From NCBI GenBank assembly GCA_012295275.1, contig CM022672.1, positions 29,550,472-29,614,471 of the forward strand: a DNA stretch of 64,000 bases, written 5' to 3'. Below, piece after piece: positions 50,661 to 62,624 of the stretch. The stretch comes from Chrysomallon squamiferum. Taxonomy: Eukaryota; Mollusca; Gastropoda; Neomphalida; Peltospiridae. The first letter of the stretch is position 1. The number at the start of each line of letters is the position of its first letter. Under the pieces are notes generated by a model that was not told where the DNA came from, searched no databases, and saw only the letters and a list, made by a program, of their open reading frames with translations. The position numbers and the translations under genes are program-made.

Positions 50661-53170
50661 TAATGTTCTAAACATTTGTACAGCATAACGATGTATATTT
50701 ATGTTCAATTATCGTATTTAACACCATAAGTCTTCGTGCAAGATAACAGTGTATATTTATGTTGCAGTATCGTTATCTAAGACATAAGTCTTTATTCAAT
50801 ATATCAATATCTACTGGTGTTCCAGTATGGTTATCAAACGTTATGAGCCTTTGTACAGTATAGCAATATACATCTTTTATAGAGTCATTGCTGAACACGA
50901 TACGACTTTGTGCAACATAATTATATATATCTGTGTTCCAGTATCGTTATTTAACACGATAAACCTTTATACAATGTAAAGATATATGTTTTTATTCCAG
51001 TATTGTAAATCAACACGATAAACCTTTGTATCGTTATGTAACAGGATACATCTTTGTACAAGGTAACAATATATATTTATGTTCCAATATGGTTATTTAA
51101 CTTGATGAAAATTTGTACAGCATAACAATATATATTTCTTTTCCAGTACCGTTATTTTGCACGATTAATGTTTCTACAATATAACTATATATATTGGTTC
51201 TTCATCATTGTTATTTAACGTTATGAACAGTACAACAATTTATATTCATGTTCCAGTATCATTATTTAAAACGTACGATATATATATATATATAGATGTT
51301 CTAATATCGTTATTTAGCATGATATATCTGTGTACAAGACAACAATATATATTCATATTATAACATCGTTACTTAACTCGATAAGTGTTTGTACAGCAGA
51401 ACGATATATCTTTGTACAACGTAACAATATATATCTATTTCACGATATGATGATTTAGCATAATAACCCTTTGTACAATATAACAATGTATATTTATGTT
51501 CCATTATCGTTAGTTATCACGATAAGTCTTTGTACAACATAACAATATATATTTATGTTATAGTATGGCAATTAAACATGATAAAACTTTGTTGAATATT
51601 ATAGTATATATTAAATTCCAGTATCGTTACTTAACGTGATAAAACTTTGGAAAATATATGAATATATATGTTTATGTTAGAGAATCGTTATTTGACACGA
51701 TAAGTCTTTGTACAATGTAGCAGTATATATTTATGTTCCAGTATCGTTATTTAACACGATAAAACTTTGTACAATATAACATTTTATATTTGTGTTCCAG
51801 TCTGGTTATTTACCGTGATAAACTTTTATACAACATAACACTATATATTTATCTTCCAGTAGTTACACAACACGATAAGTCGTTCTACATGATAACAATA
51901 TATATTTATGATCAGTATCGTTATTTACCTTTATGAACCTGTGTTGAGCATAAAATGTTTTTATGTTACAATATGATTATTTAATACGATTATTCTTCGT
52001 ACAATATAACAAAACATATTTATATTCCAGTCTGTTTATTTAACGTGATGATCCTTTGTACAGAATAACAATATATATTTTTTGTTACGGTATGGTGATT
52101 TAACAGGATAGTCTTTGTAGAAGGCAACACTATATATCTGCGATCCAGTATCGTTATTTAAGACGATGAACCTTTTTTACAATGTAACAATAGATATTTA
52201 TGTTCCAGTAACGTTATTTATCACAATAGTATTTGTACAAGACAACAATATATATCTGTTTTCGAGTATCGTTATTTAACACGATCAATCTTTTTACAAC
52301 ATAACAATATACAATATTTTACAATATGTTACGATATGATGATTTAAGATGATAAAAGTTTGCACAATATAACAATGTATATTTATGTTCCAGTGTCTTT
52401 ATTTAACACGATAAGTCTCGGTGCAATATAACACTATATATTTACGTTCCAGTATCGTTTTTTAACATCATAAACCTGTGTACAAGTTAACAATATATAT
52501 TTATGATCCAGTATTGTGAATTAATACGATAAACTCTTGTACTGTTTTTGAAGACGATAAGTCTTTGTACAAGATAACAGTATATATTTACGTTCCACTA
52601 TCGTTATTTAACACGATAAATCTTTATAGCAGACAGCAATCTATATTTATGTTACAGAATTGTTACTGAAGTCTTTGTACAACATAACAATATATATCTT
52701 TGTTACTGTATGGTGATTTAAGACCATAGTCATTTTACAAGACAACAATATATATTTGTGTTCCAGTTATTAACACAATGTAGATTTGTTCAATGTAACA
52801 ATATATATTTATGTTACGGTATTGTGAATTAACACGATAAACCTTTCTGTCGTTATTTATTTGTAACAGTATATATTTATATTTCATTATCGTTATTTGA
52901 AACGTTAGGTCTTTGTACAAGATAACAATATATATTTATGCTCCAGTATCATTATTTAAGACGATAAGACTTTGCTAACACAACAATATATATTAATTTA
53001 ACTGTATCGTGAATTAACACGATAAACCTTTCTATCGTTTTTTAACACAATAAATCTTTATACAAAATAACAATGTGTATTCAGGTAACAGTATCGTTCT
53101 TTAACACCATACATCTTTGTACGATATAACAATATATATTTATGCTCCTGTATCGTGAAATAAAATTGTA

Positions 53171-53951
<781 letters not shown>

Positions 53952-54081
53952 TGTGAAATGCATTAATTGTAAGAAGTGTATGCGCCAGACGGGCGCAGTG
54001 TAGATTACCTGGTCGCAGGCTCAGTGTAACAAGAAAGAATAAACAAATGAAATACGCTACACCATTAGTTAGCTTCATACA
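53952..54081 (+). repeat. 5' LTR of a Ty3/Gypsy retrotransposon
   Basis: 130 bp from TGTGAAATGCATTAATTGTA to CTTCATACA, giving the usual TG...CA ends, with the primer-binding site directly following. Its first 60 bases recur in altered form at 57810 (TGTGAAGTGCATTAATTGTA), identifying the second LTR. The left border rests on the start of this shared homology. Confidence 0.8.
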
Positions 54082-54097
54082 TGGTGTCAGAAGTCGG
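54082..54097 (+). other. Primer-binding site, tRNA-Leu type
   Basis: TGGTGTCAGAAGTCGG starts on the base after the LTR. It is complementary to the 3' end of an animal tRNA-Leu (…CCACTTCTGACACCA) with one mismatch. It sets the left end of the internal region and the plus orientation of the element. Confidence 0.8.
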
Positions 54098-54194
54098 ATT
54101 GTAAGTGATCGCCAAGTCAACATTATAAGTTTGACGTAAAACGCTAGAAACGCCGCATTGTTAGACAAGGGCCCGAACTTGAATTGGGGCACGG

Positions 54195-54930
54195 ATGACG
54201 GGCTTTTCAGACTTTTTTAAATTTGAAAACAAAGATGCGAGCTACTGTTTACAAGTCCAATATCCTACATGAACGAAGGAATTAAATGTGCAGACCTCCT
54301 TTACGGAACAGGTGAATTAGGCCTAAAACTTTGCAGTAGTTGGGGAATGTCCAACGAAGATGAAAATTTACTAATAAACTAGAAAGCAACGGCTCGAAAT
54401 TTTCGCAAAACCTCAATCAAATGAGTTAATGGCCTCCTGGTCACTGCATTATATTTCACAAGAAAATTTATGCAGAGAAGAATTTCGTGGCCAATTTACA
54501 CACCATGACAAAGAAGCAGATTATCCTCCAGAACAGTACAACCGCTTCCTCAGAGACTTCTTTGTATTTGGCATAAATTCTGATCGTATGAGAAAAAAAC
54601 TGCTTTGAAGAAGGTAACATACGAAATGGTCTTGACACTTTTAAAAGCAGAAGAATCTGCAAACAGACAGTTACAAAAAATAAACAAGTCCAAACAGAAG
54701 ACATACACATAGTTAGGAATAACACAAAGTTCAAGAGAAACAGGGATAACAATTATAACCCATCTCAGGCAGAAACATAAACAGTCTATCTTTTCAACGT
54801 ACACTGGATAGAACGTGTCGCAGTTCTGGAGGAAATATACATAAATGTGAACAGTGCCCAGCCAGAAATGCAAAATGTCACATTTGCCGAAAATTAGGAC
54901 ATTTCGCAAAATCTTGTCTCTCTAGTAAGA
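54195..54930 (+). pseudogene. gag: gag remnant with CCHC zinc knuckle
   Basis: The first ATG after the primer site (54195) opens a frame of about 25 codons before a stop. Gag-like coding then continues in shifting frames. The clear landmark is a CCHC knuckle at 54876-54917, CHICRKLGHFAKSC (C-x2-C-x4-H-x4-C), preceded by a CEQC pair. In intact elements this nucleocapsid domain binds the element RNA. Several in-frame stops exclude a working product. Confidence 0.75.
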
Positions 54931-55540
54931 GAAAGCAGACCCATGGCATCAAAACTGAAGATGGCATTAACAGGTGACCATGTGTTCCTAGGATTAGTCG
55001 AAGCAACGCCACTAAATGGTACCATTAACATGATATCAAGCAAAGAGAAAGCGACACTTAATGTGCAGATGTCAGCACAAACACATGACAAACAGACTCA
55101 GGTTCAACCTAAGATTGACTCTGAAGCATAAACAAACATTATGTCAGTGTTTGAACAGTTGTTTCCAAAACAACATGAGATGAATAAACCCGTGTTCAAG
55201 CCATCCGCTTATGGGGACATCGACATTCACAACTTGGGGTTATGCCAGGTATATATGCAAACTTCAAAAACAACCGTCCCAAATAAGTCCAAAGAAAAGT
55301 CGTGAATGCAAATCGTCCTGCATTCATTTGGGATATTACAGCTCAGTATCTAAACTTGCTGAAATTAAACTGGCGAATTCGCGGGGATTGGTCGTTTTCC
55401 ACGGACTGTATATCACTTTGAGAAAGACCCGGATGTTCCATTTGTACAACATCCACCTAGGCAAGTACCCATGCATGTGCATTCAGTCTATAAAAATGAG
55501 CCGACAAAGACTGCAGGAACTAGGAATCCTACAACACGTT
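54931..55540 (+). pseudogene. Protease to RT linker remnant
   Basis: This lies between the knuckle and the RT core. Fragmentary frames (54943-55131, 55211-55552) contain stretches resembling the pre-RT region, for example a GLYITL-like block near 55405. I do not see an aspartic protease DTG or DSG triad, so the protease is lost or too diverged. Confidence 0.5.
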
Positions 55541-56000
55541 CAAAATGAGTAAACTCAATGGTAAACTCAACAGTGGTAAAGATCAAAGCCATATGGATCC
55601 TCGAGATCTAAACAAGGAAACCAAACGAAATCCATATTACGTGCACACAATTTATGATATCATACCAAAAGTTATTGGTGCCACACATTTCAGTATCTGG
55701 ATGCTCGGAATGGATATTGGGAAATTGGCATTGATGAACAAAGCAGTAATCTCTGTACATTTGATACGCCACGGGGAAATTACCGCTGGACGAGACTACC
55801 ATTTAGCTTAATGGTGAGTGGTGATGGGTTCCAGGAAAAGATTGACACCGTATTTGGAATGAACTAAATAGTATAGAAGGTGACACATTCGTACAGTGTA
55901 AAAGAGAAAGGATTCACGACACGAATATTCTCAGCACTCTCGATACAGCTCGTGAAAATGGTGTTAAATTGAACCCAGACAAATTCCAGTTCAAGTGTCA
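55541..56000 (+). pseudogene. pol: Reverse transcriptase remnant
   Basis: MDPRDLNKETKRNPYY (from 55592) is the conserved RT finger motif, followed by a block related to PTIDDIIPKVSGATHFS. After a frameshift, TFDTP-like, YRW-like and SGDGFQEKIDTVF segments follow, and then an LDTAREN / LNPDKFQFK block at about 55935-56000. The first catalytic Asp context is altered, and the YxDD motif is not found between 55860 and 55930. No stretch could give an active polymerase. Confidence 0.75.
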
Positions 56001-56340
56001 AACAGGTAGATTACGTACTGATGCAGGATAACAAATCTGTATTCTATGTCAATCGATCGCTCGCCGATGCTGAGTCAAGATACAGGAATACAGAACGGGA
56101 ATCCCTTCTGCATGTCGGGCTCTAGAAAATTAACCATTATGTCTGAAGTAATCTAGTCATCGTGGAAACTAAGCCATTAGTAAGCATATGCAAAAAGAGA
56201 GTACTGCAAGTGCATATCCCAGGTTATAGCGTCTGCTGCTCAGAATGTTAAAATATGATATTGAAGTTCAATACATCAAAGGGAAGTCAAATATGATGGC
56301 TGACGCATTGTCACGTGCAAATTACATGAAAAAAAGATTT
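56000..56340 (+). pseudogene. pol: RNase H remnant
   Basis: Segments in alternating frames read like NRSLADAESRYRNTERE (from 56046) and KYDIEVQYIKGKSNMMADAL (56251-56310). The second is the characteristic C-terminal motif of Ty3 RNase H, ending in an ADALSR-type sequence. It joins the preceding RT block without the normal connection domain, which suggests an internal deletion. Confidence 0.75.
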
Positions 56341-56529
56341 TGACAATAGAGTACCAATGATTGAAATTGTCACTATTACAAGTAGTCTTCCCGCATCCCT
56401 AGCCAGACTGGAAGAAATCCGTCAGTGTCATTTAAAAGACATATATACTGGAGTTCGCCAGAATATAGAGGTTATTGTCCGCCTGATCTGAAAGAATAGT
56501 AGACTTTCAGAGAAGATTTAAGTGTCGAG

Positions 56530-57140
56530 AATGGCTTGGACTTAAAAGGACACCGCCTAGTAAACCCAGACAAACTGCGTCCTCAGATACTTAATATCAT
56601 CATCCATCACGGACATCTTGCGTCTGAGAAATGCCAGCTCAAGGCTAAAGATTGCTTCTTCTGGCCTGTTATCTCAAAAGGTATTAAAAGGATGACTGCC
56701 TCATGTAAAACATACATGCAGTTCTCGAAACGAGCAGCCCAGGGAAACATTGTTTCCACACAGCGTGACAAGCTAACCATGGCAAAAGGTAGGGTCTGAT
56801 CTATTTGAGTACCAATGAGCACAGTACCTAATCACAGCTGATTACTACAGCAAATTCCCAGTGGTCCAAAAATTACAAACCACTCCATCGACATATATAC
56901 AACAGATAAATTCCATATGGTACTGATCGTAAAAAAAGACTTATTGAAGAAATTTCAAAGTTCCGGACAACATCCATATCTGGTCTTGTTGGCGTTCCGA
57001 ACTATTCCGATCGGCAACAAATTAGCAGCACCAGCCAAACCGCTCAACGCCTCCAGTCAGATAATTCAAATGTTGAACAGCTTCAGCATCGCCAAAAACA
57101 TCCAGATTACCAACATGATAAAAAAAGTCAAGTGACTTAA
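56530..57140 (+). pseudogene. pol: Integrase remnant
   Basis: An HHCC zinc-binding motif is visible: HHGH around 56600, then FFWP and SCKTYMQF around 56655-56730. The second Cys of the C-x2-C pair is replaced by Tyr (SCKTY). After a stop, fragments of the catalytic core follow (DYYSKFPVV near 56840). The later frame at 56917-57135 resembles the distal integrase core. Multiple stops make it non-functional. Confidence 0.7.
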
Positions 57141-57809
57141 GTAAACTTGCTCCAAGAAAAAATGTTGTTACGTACCAACCGACATCATTTACCTGGATTA
57201 CAGCTGAAATAAAAGATTCTCGAAGACACTCAAACCATTCATTGTGGAAAGTGCTAACGGAGTGGAATATCGTCGGAACAGTTCACAGCTTAAGCCGATG
57301 AAGGCCAAACCACCTGGTGGCGAAACTCTACAAGCCGACAGCGAAACACAACTGCCTGACAACCCAGGGAACAGCACAAGATTCAAGGAGGTCACATGCT
57401 TGACCTTCTGAACCACGAATATGTGCAACTAGAAGTGGTCGAGTTGTGAAGTCGTCTCTATGATTAGACTTGTAGTGGCCAAACAGTATTATTACAACTA
57501 AGAATAATCTAGTCAAATATTAGTAAGTACTCTATGAAAATGTTCCAAAACAAGGACAAGACTGTAACCAAATTAGTTTTATTGATATCAGAATTTACAG
57601 TATTAGAATGTGTCCAAGAAACATGAGATACTAATAGTTCTTTTTATTATTTTGAACATAAATTTCTTAAAGCGCTTCATGTTTTTAACAAAAGCTAATT
57701 ATTATACAATTGGTACTGCATTTAAAAGTAAGAATATTAATTAAGAGTAGTAGAATGATTTATATTTTTTTAATTATTTTTTTTAATATTATTTTCTAAA
57801 AGATAGAGA
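57141..57809. other. 3' untranslated part of the retroelement and AT-rich DNA
   Basis: 57141-57470 still looks retroelement-derived (the end of pol in broken frames). From about 57480 to 57809 the sequence is AT-rich, with nothing I recognise before the 3' LTR remnant. Confidence 0.5.
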
Positions 57810-57893
57810 TGTGAAGTGCATTAATTGTATGAACTACGGTACTGGCAGGTACGCGCCAGACATGCGTAGTGTAGACTACCGGCCTAACACGAC
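57810..57893 (+). repeat. Truncated 3' LTR of the Ty3/Gypsy element
   Basis: TGTGAAGTGCATTAATTGTA followed by CGCGCCAGACATGCGTAGTG and TAGACTACC aligns with the first part of the 5' LTR, with a 10-11 bp insertion. The distal half of the LTR is gone, replaced by a compound microsatellite that starts a few bases later. Confidence 0.75.
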
Positions 57894-57901
57894 AAGGTCG
57901 C

Positions 57902-58874
<973 letters not shown>

Positions 58875-58884
58875 ATTAAGGCCG

Positions 58885-59199
58885 CCATTACTGAAAATCT
58901 CGTTTTCGTCAATATCTCAGTAACTATGCATGGTATCAAAATAATTTTGGTATCTATCCCCACGTTTTGAGGGGTAAAGAATCAGATTAAGCCATTTCAG
59001 TCAAGATCACACCAATATTTTGTGCTGAATAGGCATATTAAGGCCGCCATTACTGAAGATCTCGTTTTCGTCAATATGTCAGTAACTACACATGGTATGA
59101 AAATAATTTTGGTGTCTATACACATGTTTTTAGGGGTAAAGAATCAGATTAAACCATTACAGTATTGATCACACCAATATTTTGTGCAAAATATGCAAA
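58885..59199 (+). repeat. Left terminal inverted repeat of the transposon
   Basis: Reading inward, CCATTACTGAAAATCTCGTT and TGCATGGTATCAAAATAATT lead to ATATTTTGTGCAAAATATGC. The reverse complement of 63712-64000 reads nearly the same, apart from a deletion of about 25 bp in the right copy. Two full tandem sub-units of about 162 bp (from 58875 and 59037) and the start of a third (about 59198) make up this terminus. Confidence 0.9.
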
Positions 59200-59277
59200 T
59201 AAGGACCGCCATTATTGATAATATCAGTAATAGCGGCCTGGCTCGCACATGTCTTCGCTTCCAGGTAGAGCTGAAAG

Positions 59278-59502
59278 ATGGAAGGGTGCTGCATCTTTTG
59301 TAAAGAAGATGGAAGCAAGAAGGAACTTAGCGTCGCAGGGACTGACAGGATACAGACTATCACTGAATCAAGTAAACGGAGATTTGATGATCTCCATGAA
59401 GTTCTTGAAACTAGACTGTTGGCAGACAAAGATTTAGAGGTGCTTTGTCATAGAGATTGTGTATCCACATATACATCCAAATCTACTTCAAGAGACACTT
59501 GA
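59278..59502 (+). pseudogene. Transposon protein segment 1: first Cys/His module
   Basis: A 74-codon frame beginning with ATG. It has CCIFC (residues 4-8) and, after about 50 residues of linker, LCHRDC (56-61), giving a C-x2-C ... H-x2-C arrangement likely to bind zinc. The coding-like sequence continues in another frame after about 59485, so the stop at 59500 reflects a frameshift. DNA or protein binding is plausible, by position at the N-terminus of a transposon protein; it is not shown. Confidence 0.6.
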
Positions 59503-59762
59503 ATAAACTGAGCGCATCAAAAGGTTCTGAAGAGTTATCTGCAGGAAAACGTCTGCGTCGGTCCGGATCGACAACCTTCAACTTCAGGCAACATTGCCTT
59601 TTCTGCGGTGAGGAATGCCTTGACATTGATCCTAAGCATCCGTATCGTTGGCGCAGGGTTGTTCTTTGTAGGTCAGCGGGCCGTGGTGAGGGGAGAAAGA
59701 CTTTTAAGGAAACCCTTCTAGATGTCTGTAGATCTCGTCACGACGACTGGTACGCGAGGTAG
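59489..59762 (+). pseudogene. Transposon protein segment 2: start of second Cys/His module
   Basis: Continues segment 1 in another frame. HLNKLSASKG leads into HCLFCGEEC, a second C-x2-C pair, and then CRSRHDDW. The frame closes at 59760 immediately after the block, where the adjacent frame (segment 3) takes over. The repeat of the C-x2-C ... CH-x2-DC layout indicates an ancient internal duplication of the module. Confidence 0.55.
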
Positions 59763-60040
59763 AGACACGTTTGGCTGGGGCAGTGAGTGATCTGCATGCA
59801 GCAGATGGTAGATGCCACACAGACTGTTACAAAAAGTTTTGTTCACCTCGGTCAGTGAAGTCAGCTTGAGCAGCATCTAGTAGTAGCCAAGAGGAGGTGG
59901 ATGTGGCTTTTGAAACGACAGTCAGTGCAGTGAGAGCAGAATCATCGCGAGTGTGGAATTCCATCGAAGTATACGACCTATACCAGTCCAATGGTGGAAG
60001 AGACATTAGCCGCCGAACCTTAGTCTCCAAGTTTTTATAA
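59756..60040 (+). pseudogene. Transposon protein segment 3: end of second Cys/His module
   Basis: The frame from 59756 reads VETRLAGAVSDLHAADGRCH and then TDCYKKFC, supplying the H-x2-C half of the module. The phrase LHAADxRxHxDC is typical of the uncharacterised family mentioned above. There is an in-frame TGA at 59867 and a TAA at 60038. The same frame resumes after a TAG at 60050 into segment 4, so only point stops separate them. Confidence 0.55.
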
Positions 60041-60061
60041 TACTTTTGTTAGGATCTTCTT

Positions 60062-60500
60062 GTGCTGAGTGGCACAGGTGTTGCTAGTCTGCTCGTGTTT
60101 CGAAGTAAAGCATCCAGTTTGTTGAGATTAGTGCCGAGCAGTGATGAAGATGATGTTGAGATTGGACTGGAAAAGGTTGCTCAACAGATTATCCATGATG
60201 TAAAGGAATCATTAGTTGATGACAAGAACTATCATGCCAGAGTTGATATGGACATTGCCCTTGACTGTGTCAGTTCCACTTTGTTATCCTTGCTATCAAA
60301 GCTTTCTACAAAGTTGGACCACACCTTACCAGCCGCTCTCATCGGAAACATTGTTACTAATGCCATAAGTGGTAGATTCACAACCCTCCAGATTGCGCTC
60401 GGTGTTGTCTTAAACAGGAAAGGGTTGATTGAACAATTTTATGACTTCCTTGCATCTAGCAACTATGATGAAGTTAAAAGCATCGGCAGCAGCAGCAGCT
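60062..60500 (+). pseudogene. Transposon protein segment 4: uncharacterised helical region
   Basis: Same frame as segment 3, without an ATG (it begins at a GTG after a stop). It encodes about 140 residues rich in Leu, Ile, Asp and Lys, including VPSSDEDD and LPAALIGNIVTNAISGRFT. Homology to the family passes to another frame around the GCAGCAGCAGC run at about 60485. No catalytic motif recognised. Confidence 0.55.
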
Positions 60501-60944
60501 GTAAGCAATGCATCGTTAAGAGGACATGTCCATGCTGAAGACAATCTTATTCAGGTTGTCTCTGACAATTTCGATGCACAGATTTCATCACAGAATGGGC
60601 TCCTCTCCACGCACTCTTTCGCAATGCTACTGACATCTGTAGATAAGCATGGTAAGTATGATCCCGATGGCCAGACCTTTCGCCGCATAAGAAAGGACGA
60701 GATGAAAGAAGAGATTATCGATGATATCCCCGTCCAGAGATACTATGGTCCTAAGAAGCCAGACATGCCTTCAAGTGAAGTGAATCGTTCGGTCTTACCG
60801 CTTCGAGTAATGGCGCACCAAGTCGTTGCTTTGGAAAGGGCCCGCCATTTGGACTTCGTGTTCTTTAAGTGTGTTGCCACAAGCACGAACCCTATCAAGT
60901 TCAGTGGCTTCAACACCAAGTTGTGTAGAGAGGGCAGAGTGTGA
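60465..60944 (+). pseudogene. Transposon protein segment 5: uncharacterised region
   Basis: Continues in a shifted frame: HAEDNLIQVVSDNFDAQISS, NGLLSTHSFAMLLT, then DDIPVQRYYGPKKPDMP. The NFDA-x2-SSQNGL and YxGPKKP phrases are family hallmarks. The function is unknown. The frame ends at 60942, and segment 6 overlaps it. Confidence 0.6.
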
Positions 60945-61840
60945 AACCAGCGACAAAGGCAGTCTATCTGCCATTGATTGATATGAATCCAGCCCACCCG
61001 GACTCCATGCTCACAGCCATGAGCGAAGCTCAACGTCTAACGAAGGAATATGGACAGGACATTACTATTCTGACAACTGATCAGCAGCTCTACAGAGTGG
61101 CAGTCATTGTGAAATGGGTTTACCCAGAGGGATTTTCGGATTTCATACCAAGGCTCGGGGGCATGCACATGCTCATGAGTTTTATTGGCTGTGTTGGCGT
61201 ATTGAAGGCAGACAGTGGACTTGAGGATATCATGAAATCGTGTTTTGGAGGTGTGGCACATATGCTGTCGGGGAAGAAGTTCCCACAGAACTTTAGAGCC
61301 CTTCGGTTAGTGACAGAAGAACTGTTGCGTGCACATCTGGAAGGATGCGAACGTCATGAGGAGATGCTTGGAGCGCTTGAAAGCATCTCCTTAAGAAGCA
61401 TCACAACTCGCCTCTGGGTTCAGAACCTGATAAAACCTGTTTTCATCATGATGGTCTTCGTGCGGGCGGAACGAGAGGCAAACTGGCCACTCCACCTCTG
61501 GGCAATAGAGCAAATGATACCATACTTTTTTGCCTCTGCTCACTTCAGCTACGCGAGATACGGGTTGTACTACCTGAGTACAATGAAGCGTCTCCCACCT
61601 GAAGTGCTTCAGAGCTTCATGAGAGGTGAACACACCATGCGTCACAAGCCGGAACTGCGGAACAGGATCTGGTCCGATATATGGATAGAGACAACCTTCA
61701 TGCGTTACGGGCATGGTCCAAATGGAAACCAAGGCATAACCCTGAATCCCGAAACCCTAAAACGATGGGCATACAGTATGCACACCTGCAGCATGATCGT
61801 TCAAGATATCCAATGTAGAGAGGGAGGTGACGAGTCATAA
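60941..61840 (+). pseudogene. Transposon protein segment 6: core with TTDQQLY and RLGGMH motifs
   Basis: The longest open stretch, about 299 codons beginning at a GTG. It contains ILTTDQQLYRV (Asp at residue 47), RLGGMHMLMSFIGCVG (His at 76), GKKFPQNFRAL, a GEHTMRHKP block, WIETTFMRYGHGPNG, and finally TLKRWAYSMHTCSM. The spaced Asp and His motifs recur in related uncharacterised proteins and might be part of a nuclease or transposase core; this is a hypothesis. It ends when the frame slips near 61815, and segment 7 continues. Confidence 0.65.
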
Positions 61841-62624
61841 AGAAGAGAAGCCATCATGCATCACTTCGGATATCAAGGAGAGAGACAAGATACGAGATAA
61901 ACTTCTGACTTGCATCCATCCCCTGGATCCAACTGGTCATCCCGCTGGTTTGATCTATGTCGTTACTGGTCGGATTGCACCTGAAACGGTGAACGCACAT
62001 GACGCAGTGGATATTGGGAATGGTCAACTTGTGTCATTTGAAAAGAGCTGGAATGCATCCTTATCCAAGTTGATGGTGACCATGGCATTGAAGAGAAAGG
62101 CAGTAAGGGTTGGGAAAAATAATGTGTATGACACAAATCTCATCTACTCGCGGATACTAGGGTTGCAACAGTCTCGAGACATTGATATCAAAACTGTCCT
62201 TGCGCATGAACTGTCACCCGTGCCTACCTCAATGTTTGATGATGAAGGCAAAATGAGAATCGCAACTACGAAATCAGCGTTGAAGAAGAAGCTGCAGGTG
62301 ACTGTGTCCCAGCGTTTGGTTGAGAAATCAGAGGTAGAAATACTTTGGGTTATAAACTGGCCTAATCAAGGAACTGTGGCAGATTTTGTCAACGGCTTCA
62401 CGAGGAATGTGATGAAAAGAGTGGCAAGCCAGGACACAAACCTGATCTTTGATCGCTACTTCGACTTCAGCATTAAAAGTGGAACGCGGGCAGCTCGAGC
62501 TGGTGACGAAGCGAGCCGACACAAACTGCAGTTACATACTCCATTGCCACCCCAGAAGGTTGTCCTTACAGTAACTGAGAATAAGGTACAGGTCATAGAT
62601 CTGATATGTCAGAATCTGATCTAG
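61827..62624 (+). pseudogene. Transposon protein segment 7: uncharacterised region
   Basis: 265 codons from an internal ATG: KERDKIRDKLLTCIHPLDP, VTGRIAPETVNAHDAVDIG, SPVPTSMFDDEGKMRIA, and TPLPPQKVVLTVTENKVQ near the end. It stops at a TAG (62622-62624), but the same frame continues open into segment 8, so the stop is probably a point mutation. The position just before a FEN1-like part suggests it may supply the N-terminal half of a PIN-type nuclease fold (inference). Confidence 0.65.

Larger units (their letters stand above)
47297..53170 (+). repeat. Monomeric array of the diverged 59-bp satellite
   Basis: About 100 head-to-tail copies of a roughly 59-bp monomer, in the same orientation as the large array. 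A typical monomer reads ATAACAATATATATTTATGT, then TCCAGTATCGTTATTTAACA, then CGATAAGTCTTTGTACAAT. Copies are much more diverged from each other than in 1-33474. Many retain a 20-bp dyad, TATCGT-N8-ACGATA. The period drifts through small indels and partial monomers. No gene is embedded; a few open frames (52735-53276 minus) are satellite. Confidence 0.95.
53952..57893 (+). mobile_element. Degenerate Ty3/Gypsy LTR retrotransposon
   Basis: The order is 5' LTR, tRNA-Leu primer site, gag with CCHC knuckle, reverse transcriptase, RNase H, integrase and a truncated 3' LTR, as in Ty3/Gypsy elements. Coding regions are broken by many stops and frameshifts. A piece is missing between the RT fingers/palm part and RNase H: the catalytic YxDD region and the connection are not found, and RNase H-like sequence begins soon after the FQFK block. 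The element is about 3.9 kb instead of the usual 4.5-6 kb. It is non-autonomous now. The retained tRNA-Leu site suggests relatives among invertebrate Ty3 elements. Confidence 0.85.
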
